Below are positions 6,269 to 9,488 of a stretch of 9,488 nt of DNA, piece by piece. Positions within the stretch are counted from its first letter, which is position 1. The number at the start of each line of letters is the position of its first letter. This DNA is from JBIOYL01 sp044870185 (lineage in GTDB: Bacteria > Actinomycetota > CALGFH01), in assembly GCA_044870185.1 (NCBI GenBank), contig JBIOYL010000016.1, forward strand, positions 1-9,488, read 5' to 3'. A program made the position numbers and the translations under genes. The notes beneath the pieces were generated by a model that was not told the DNA's origin, searched no databases, and saw nothing but the letters and a program-made list of their open reading frames with translations.

Positions 6269-7009
6269 TCATGGCCGGTGCTGTCCGGCCAGGGCAGGGG
6301 TGTCGGTGGGGTCGGCGGCGCCGTCGGCCATGCGGCCGTCGCGCATCCAGGCGATGCGTCCGGCGGCCGCGGCGACCTCCTGGTCGTGGGTGACCAGCAG
6401 GATCGCCTGGCCGCCGGCGTGCAGGCGGCGGAACAGCTCCATCACCTCGGCGCCGCCGGCCGAGTCCAGCGCGCCGGTGGGCTCGTCGGCCAGCAGCACG
6501 GTCGGCTGGTTGGCCAGGGCCCTGGCGATCGCCAGCCGCTGGCGCTGCCCACCGGACAGCACCCCCGGCATGCTGGCGGCCTTGTCGGCCAGCCCGAGCA
6601 GGTCGAGCAGGTCGCGGGCGCGGCGCTCGGCCTGCTTGCGGCCCGAGCCGGCGATCATCGCCGGTAGGGCGACGTTCTCCAGGCAGGTCATGCCCTCCAG
6701 CAGGTTGAAGAACTGGAACACGATGCCGATGTGGCGCCGGCGCATGCGGGCCAGGGCGTTCTCGTCCTTGCCGGCCAGCGGCTCGCCGGCCACGGCGATC
6801 TCGCCCTGGCTGGGCGTGTCCAGCCCGGCGACCAGGTTCAGCAGGGTCGACTTGCCGCAGCCGGACGGGCCCATGACGGCCACGAACTCCTCCGGCGCCA
6901 GCTCGAAGTCCACCCCGCGCAGCGCGCGGACCGGCATCCCCTCCGACTCGTAGGTCTTGCGCACCCCGCGGATCCGCACCACGGGCCCTGGCGGCGTCGG
7001 CTGGTCCAT
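6269..7009 (-). CDS. ABC transporter ATP-binding protein, MacB/LolD type
   Basis: This 246-residue cytoplasmic ATPase has every expected motif. Walker A GPSGCGKST is at 47-55, the Q-loop VFQFFNLLEG at about 97-106 (Q99), the signature LSGGQRQRLAIARAL at 151-165, Walker B VLLADEP at 171-177 with catalytic E176, the D-loop SALD-like GALDS at 179-183, and H-loop THD with H208. The N-terminal TYESEGMPVRALRGVDFEL is typical of the LolD/MacB/FtsE-like branch that pairs with FtsX permeases, and the next gene is one. The start is supported by GAGGA (7016-7020) with a 6-nt spacer. It lies 3 nt after the stop of the cyclase gene, so the two are almost certainly co-transcribed and coupled. No periplasmic adaptor gene is present in the window, as is usual for monoderm transporters of this type. 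The substrate is not indicated. Confidence 0.96.
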   Translation of the reverse strand: MDQPTPPGPVVRIRGVRKTYESEGMPVRALRGVDFELAPEEFVAVMGPSGCGKSTLLNLVAGLDTPSQGEIAVAGEPLAGKDENALARMRRRHIGIVFQFFNLLEGMTCLENVALPAMIAGSGRKQAERRARDLLDLLGLADKAASMPGVLSGGQRQRLAIARALANQPTVLLADEPTGALDSAGGAEVMELFRRLHAGGQAILLVTHDQEVAAAAGRIAWMRDGRMADGAADPTDTPALAGQHRP

Positions 7010-7012
7010 CGG

Positions 7013-8350
7013 TCATCCTCCGTTCGCGGTTGCGGTGGTGATGCGGTAGGCGCCGACCGGCGCGTGGCGGCCCTTGACCTGGGCTGGCGGCAGCCGGTCG
7101 GCATCGACCTGGGCGCGCAGGGCGGCCCAGGTGGGCTCGCTCAGCACCGTCTGGCCGGGGCCGGCCCACTGCTGCAGCCGCTGGGCGAGGTTGACGGTGT
7201 CGCCGATCACCGTGTACTCCAGCCGCTCCTCGGAGCCGAGCAGGGCGGCGGCCACCTCCCCGGTGGACAGGCCGATGCCGAGCCGGAAGGCGGGCAGGCC
7301 GGCCGCCGCCCAGCGGCGGTTCAGCTCGGCCTGGCGGTCGTGCATGGCCAGGGCGCTGGCCAGCGCCCGGTCGGCGTGGTCGTCCTGGGGGAACGGGGCG
7401 CCGAACACGGCCATGACCGCGTCGCCGATGAACGCCATCACCGTGCCCTCGTGGGCGAGGACCGGCTGGCACATCTCGGCGCGGTGCTTGCTGAGCTGGG
7501 TGGCCAGCCGGGTGGGGTCGGCGTCCTCGGCGATGGTGGAGTAGCCGCGGATGTCGGACAGCAGCACGGTCACCTGCAGCCGCTCGCTCTGGCCGATGTG
7601 GCGGCCCTCGCGCCGCAGCTTGTCGGCCACCCCGGTGGGCAGCAGGCGGCTGAGCGCCTGCTCGTGCTCCTCGCGCTCCACGATGGCCTGGTGCAGCAGG
7701 CGCAGCCGGCGCAGGGCACCGTCGGTGCGGGCGGTCGCCTGGGTGGCGAGCTTCAGGAACAGCCCCTCGATGGCGTCGGACACCGCCGCGGGCGTGGTCC
7801 GCCGGGCGGCGGCGATCGCCTTGATGGGGCGGCCCTGGGCCATGAGCTGCAGCAGCTGCTCCTCGTCCGCGGTGAGCCCACCGCCGCCGCGCACCGGGCT
7901 GACCAGCGCCTCGGCGATGGCGGGGTCCAGCATGGAGCCACCGGCGGCCACCGCCCGGACCGCCCTGGCGAGCTGCTCGCCCTGGTCGACCCGGTCCTTC
8001 AAGAGGTAGGCGTAGCCTTGCGAGCCTTCCCGGAGCAGCGCGATCGCGTAGTCGGGGTCGTCGTACTGCGACAGGATCACCACGCCGGTCCCGGGATGGC
8101 GCTTGCGGACCTGCTTGGCGGCGTCGATCCCCTCCCGCTGGAAGCTCGGCGGCATACGGATGTCGGTCACGATCACCTGGGGCGCGGCCGCCTCGGCGCC
8201 GCGGACCAGCTCGTCGTAGTCGGCGGCCGTGCCGACCACCCGCAGGTCGGGCTCGATCGCGAGCAGCGCGCGCACGCCCTCGCGGACCAACAGGTTGTCG
8301 TCGGCCAGGAAGACCGTGATGGCCGGGCTCGACCCCCCTGCCGTGGCCAT
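7013..8350 (-). CDS. Receiver / LuxR-like HTH / class III adenylate-guanylate cyclase fusion
   Basis: This 445-residue protein has three parts. The receiver (about 10-130) has D17-D18, phospho-acceptor D63 in VTDIRMP, S94 and K118. A LuxR-like region follows at about 159-202 (LTADEEQLLQLMAQG and TPAAVSDAIEGLFLKL). A class III cyclase domain fills about 258-425. In the cyclase, the metal-binding aspartates are D266 (LLSDIRGYS) and D310 (FIGDAVMAVFG). The transition-state residues are N387 and R391 in GDTVNLAQRL. Base-specifying positions appear to be A306, where Lys is usual, and T380. It should make cAMP or cGMP under phosphorylation control, though nucleotide choice is uncertain. ATG 8350 is chosen because GAGGAGG (8359-8365) lies 8 nt upstream; an in-frame ATG at 8389 has no good Shine-Dalgarno. 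It is the first gene of the operon with the ABC transporter and histidine kinase. The HTH lacks the basic EKH-type residues of the neighbouring regulator, so DNA binding is doubtful. Confidence 0.92.
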   Translation of the reverse strand: MATAGGSSPAITVFLADDNLLVREGVRALLAIEPDLRVVGTAADYDELVRGAEAAAPQVIVTDIRMPPSFQREGIDAAKQVRKRHPGTGVVILSQYDDPDYAIALLREGSQGYAYLLKDRVDQGEQLARAVRAVAAGGSMLDPAIAEALVSPVRGGGGLTADEEQLLQLMAQGRPIKAIAAARRTTPAAVSDAIEGLFLKLATQATARTDGALRRLRLLHQAIVEREEHEQALSRLLPTGVADKLRREGRHIGQSERLQVTVLLSDIRGYSTIAEDADPTRLATQLSKHRAEMCQPVLAHEGTVMAFIGDAVMAVFGAPFPQDDHADRALASALAMHDRQAELNRRWAAAGLPAFRLGIGLSTGEVAAALLGSEERLEYTVIGDTVNLAQRLQQWAGPGQTVLSEPTWAALRAQVDADRLPPAQVKGRHAPVGAYRITTATANGG

Positions 8351-8358
8351 GTCGGGCC

Positions 8359-8365
8359 CCTCCTC
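8359..8365 (-). promoter_or_regulatory. Shine-Dalgarno deciding the cyclase-fusion start
   Basis: GAGGAGG on the minus strand is separated by 8 nt from ATG 8350. The alternative in-frame ATG at 8389 would add 13 residues but has only a weak GGTGG upstream. The receiver fold begins about residue 10 from ATG 8350, so nothing is lost with the shorter start. Confidence 0.7.
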
Positions 8366-8378
8366 GGCTGCTGTGATC

Positions 8379-8415
8379 GTCTGCTGCATTTGGCACCACC
8401 CAAGCTGCTGCAGAC
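8379..8415. promoter_or_regulatory. Nested dyad in the divergent promoter region (candidate operator)
   Basis: GTCTGC (8379-8384) and GCAGAC (8410-8415) form outer inverted arms. TTGG (8390-8393) and CCAA (8400-8403) form inner arms around a 6-nt centre. The two dyads are centred within half a base of each other. The element lies in the 210-bp gap between the divergent cyclase and SRPBCC genes, just upstream of the cyclase Shine-Dalgarno. It could be an operator for a dimeric regulator or a hairpin in the cyclase leader. The arms are short, so chance is a real alternative. Confidence 0.3.
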
Positions 8416-8560
8416 AAGGAGGCGAGCCGGCGGATCGGCCGTGGTGCTAGCCACCCCGCCCCCCACCTGCCCGCACGGTGCCCCCGCCGGCCCGGGCGTG
8501 CTATCACCACCTACCAGCGTCTGCTCGAGCTGCCACAGGTTCCCGATGCGAGGAAGACCG

Positions 8561-9207
8561 ATGCCCGACTACCACTTCGTCAGCAGCTGGCACATCCAGG
8601 CATCCATCGAGCGGGTGTGGGAGGAGATCTCCCACCCGAGCGCTGGCCGAGCTGGTGGAAGTACGTGGACCGCGTCGACCAGCTCGACCCGGGCGATGAC
8701 CGAGGCGTGGGCCGGCGCCAGCACCTGGTGTTCACCACCCGGCTGCCCTACCGGCTCGGCTTCGACATCCGCGTCCGCCGCGTGGAGCCGCCCTCGCTGC
8801 TGGAGGCCGACGCCACCGGGGAGCTGGAGGGCGTGGGGCGCTGGACGCTCGCTCCGGACGACGGCGGCACGCTGGTCCGCTACACCTGGGACGTGCGGAC
8901 CACCAGGTGGTGGATGAGCCTCGCCGCGCCGGTCGCTCGGCCGGCCTTCATCTGGAACCACGATGCGCTGATGCGCGAAGGCGGCCGGGGCCTGGCGCGC
9001 TGGCTGGGTGCCGCACCGGTGGCGCCGCCGGCGCAGCGGCGGCCGGGGCGGCGGGCGAGCATGGCCGGTTGGGCCGGGCTGGCGGCCGCGTCCGTGGTGG
9101 CGGCGGCGCTGTGGTGGCGGCGGCGTGGAGCCCGATGGCCGCGCGAGCGCGGCCACGATGCGCCGCCCTCGTTGTCGCCCAGGCAGGACCTGGAAGGAGG
9201 CCCATGA
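8561..9207 (+). pseudogene. SRPBCC (START-like / polyketide cyclase-dehydrase) family gene with a one-base frameshift
   Basis: The gene starts at ATG 8561, with GAGGA (8550-8554) 6 nt upstream. It reads MPDYHFVSSWHIQASIERVW and EEISHP, the first strand and helix of an SRPBCC ligand-binding domain. The continuation ERWPSWWKYVDRVDQLDPGDD lies one frame over, from 8638 to the stop at 9205-9207. One base is missing in the C run at 8635-8637; restoring it gives a coherent 215-residue protein. Unrepaired, the first frame stops at 8917 (118 residues, mostly wrong sequence). The SRPBCC domain would span about 3-150 (GVGRW, RYTWDVRTT, FIWNHDALM), followed by an Arg-rich linker and one C-terminal transmembrane segment (about 168-186). 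The fold binds lipids or other hydrophobic ligands in a cavity; no ligand is indicated. The stop overlaps the next permease start as ATGA. A sequencing error is as likely as a real mutation. Confidence 0.82.
9194..9200 (+). promoter_or_regulatory. Shine-Dalgarno of the second permease
   Basis: AAGGAGG inside the 3' end of the SRPBCC gene ends 3 nt before ATG 9204. This is a strong match at somewhat short spacing. With the ATGA stop-start overlap at 9204-9207 it indicates translational coupling. Confidence 0.6.
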
Positions 9208-9488
9208 GGACCGCCGGCAACCAGGCGAGCCCCCTGACGGCGGTCTGGGAGCGTCTGCGGGCCGACGTCCGCCTGCGCTGGCGCCGGTGGCTGGGCCTGC
9301 CCCAGGTCGCCGCGGCGGCCCGCATCGCCGCGGTCACGATCTACCCGTCCGACCGCGACGCGGTGCCGACCTTCTACCACTTCGCCGGCGTCGACCCTCG
9401 CTACCTGCGCGACGTCGACCGGCCCAAGCTGCTGGCCGGGCGCCTGCCCGACCCCGCCCGGGCCGACGAGGTGCTGATCAACCCGGCG
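9204..9488 (+). CDS. FtsX-type ABC transporter permease, N-terminal fragment apparently lacking TM1 (cut by window edge)
   Basis: There are 95 codons open to the window edge. Residues 14-31 (VWERLRADVRLRWRRWLG) match the amphipathic cytoplasmic N terminus of FtsX-type permeases, like ELRRRW in the permease at 3772-6231. Normally a hydrophobic helix (TM1) follows, then about 35 residues, then the extracytoplasmic domain. Here the sequence passes directly into LPQVAAAARIAAVTIYP, which aligns with LPQVADADQRAYMALTP at residues 74-90 of the first permease. It continues with LLAGRLPDPARADEVLINPA, a typical extracytoplasmic FtsX segment. About 50 residues including TM1 are therefore absent, with the frame preserved. 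The start is set by AAGGAGG upstream and the ATGA overlap with the SRPBCC gene. The product may be non-functional, or part of an unusual short-N-terminus subfamily; the rest of the gene is outside the window. Confidence 0.75.
   Translation, partial: MRTAGNQASPLTAVWERLRADVRLRWRRWLGLPQVAAAARIAAVTIYPSDRDAVPTFYHFAGVDPRYLRDVDRPKLLAGRLPDPARADEVLINPA

Noticed and set aside
8502..8507. TATCAC as a -10 element for the SRPBCC gene
   Set aside because: It is preceded by TGC (extended -10-like), but there is no -35 and the match is poor, so the call is too weak to list.
6731..8917. A 728-codon plus-strand open frame over the ATPase and cyclase genes
   Set aside because: It is antisense to genes with full catalytic motifs. 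Only its last part from 8561 is real (SRPBCC N terminus), and it is read there by chance continuity of the frame.
1..9488. CRISPR arrays, tRNA/rRNA genes, insertion sequences or integrase signatures
   Set aside because: I saw no spaced repeats, cloverleaf patterns, transposase motifs or terminal inverted repeats; all long stretches are explained by the genes listed.

Overview
The window is very GC-rich, with G/C in most third codon positions, GTG starts, tightly packed operons and NarL/DesK-type two-component genes. Together these point to a high-GC Actinomycetota chromosome, probably a soil or uncultured lineage; the species cannot be named from this sequence.

Layout. Positions 1-108 (minus strand) hold the first 36 codons of a Leu/Val-type amino-acid dehydrogenase running off the left edge. 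A roughly 400-bp divergent gap follows, with an 18-bp tandem repeat and a possible promoter. Two plus-strand response regulators come next: a REC-LuxR transcription factor (507-1172) and a receiver-only protein (1256-1639). They converge on a four-gene minus-strand operon, 8350 down to 1636. In transcription order it encodes (i) a receiver / LuxR-like HTH / class III nucleotidyl cyclase fusion, (ii) a MacB/LolD-type ABC ATPase, (iii) an FtsX-type permease with two FtsX modules, and (iv) a polytopic membrane histidine kinase of the DesK/LiaS/NarL type. Intergenic gaps in the operon are 3, 37 and 6 nt. The kinase and the small response regulator overlap tail to tail by 4 bp at their stop codons. 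To the right of a 210-bp divergent promoter region, a plus-strand SRPBCC (START-like) gene overlaps by ATGA the start of a second FtsX-type permease, which is cut by the right edge.

Working model (inference): the kinase senses an envelope or lipophilic signal and phosphorylates one or more of the three receivers present. These would drive transcription (507-1172), cyclic nucleotide output (the cyclase fusion) and a shuttle or phosphate-sink role (receiver-only protein). The ABC exporter made from the same operon would be the effector.

The most notable feature is a set of candidate lesions. The kinase has one in-frame TAG between its sensor and transmitter parts. The SRPBCC gene has a one-base deletion in a C run. 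The second permease lacks its first transmembrane helix and about 50 residues. The intact permease carries a perfect 24-bp in-frame tandem duplication. Either parts of this signalling/export locus are decaying or recently rearranged, or some of these are assembly errors; reads would decide.
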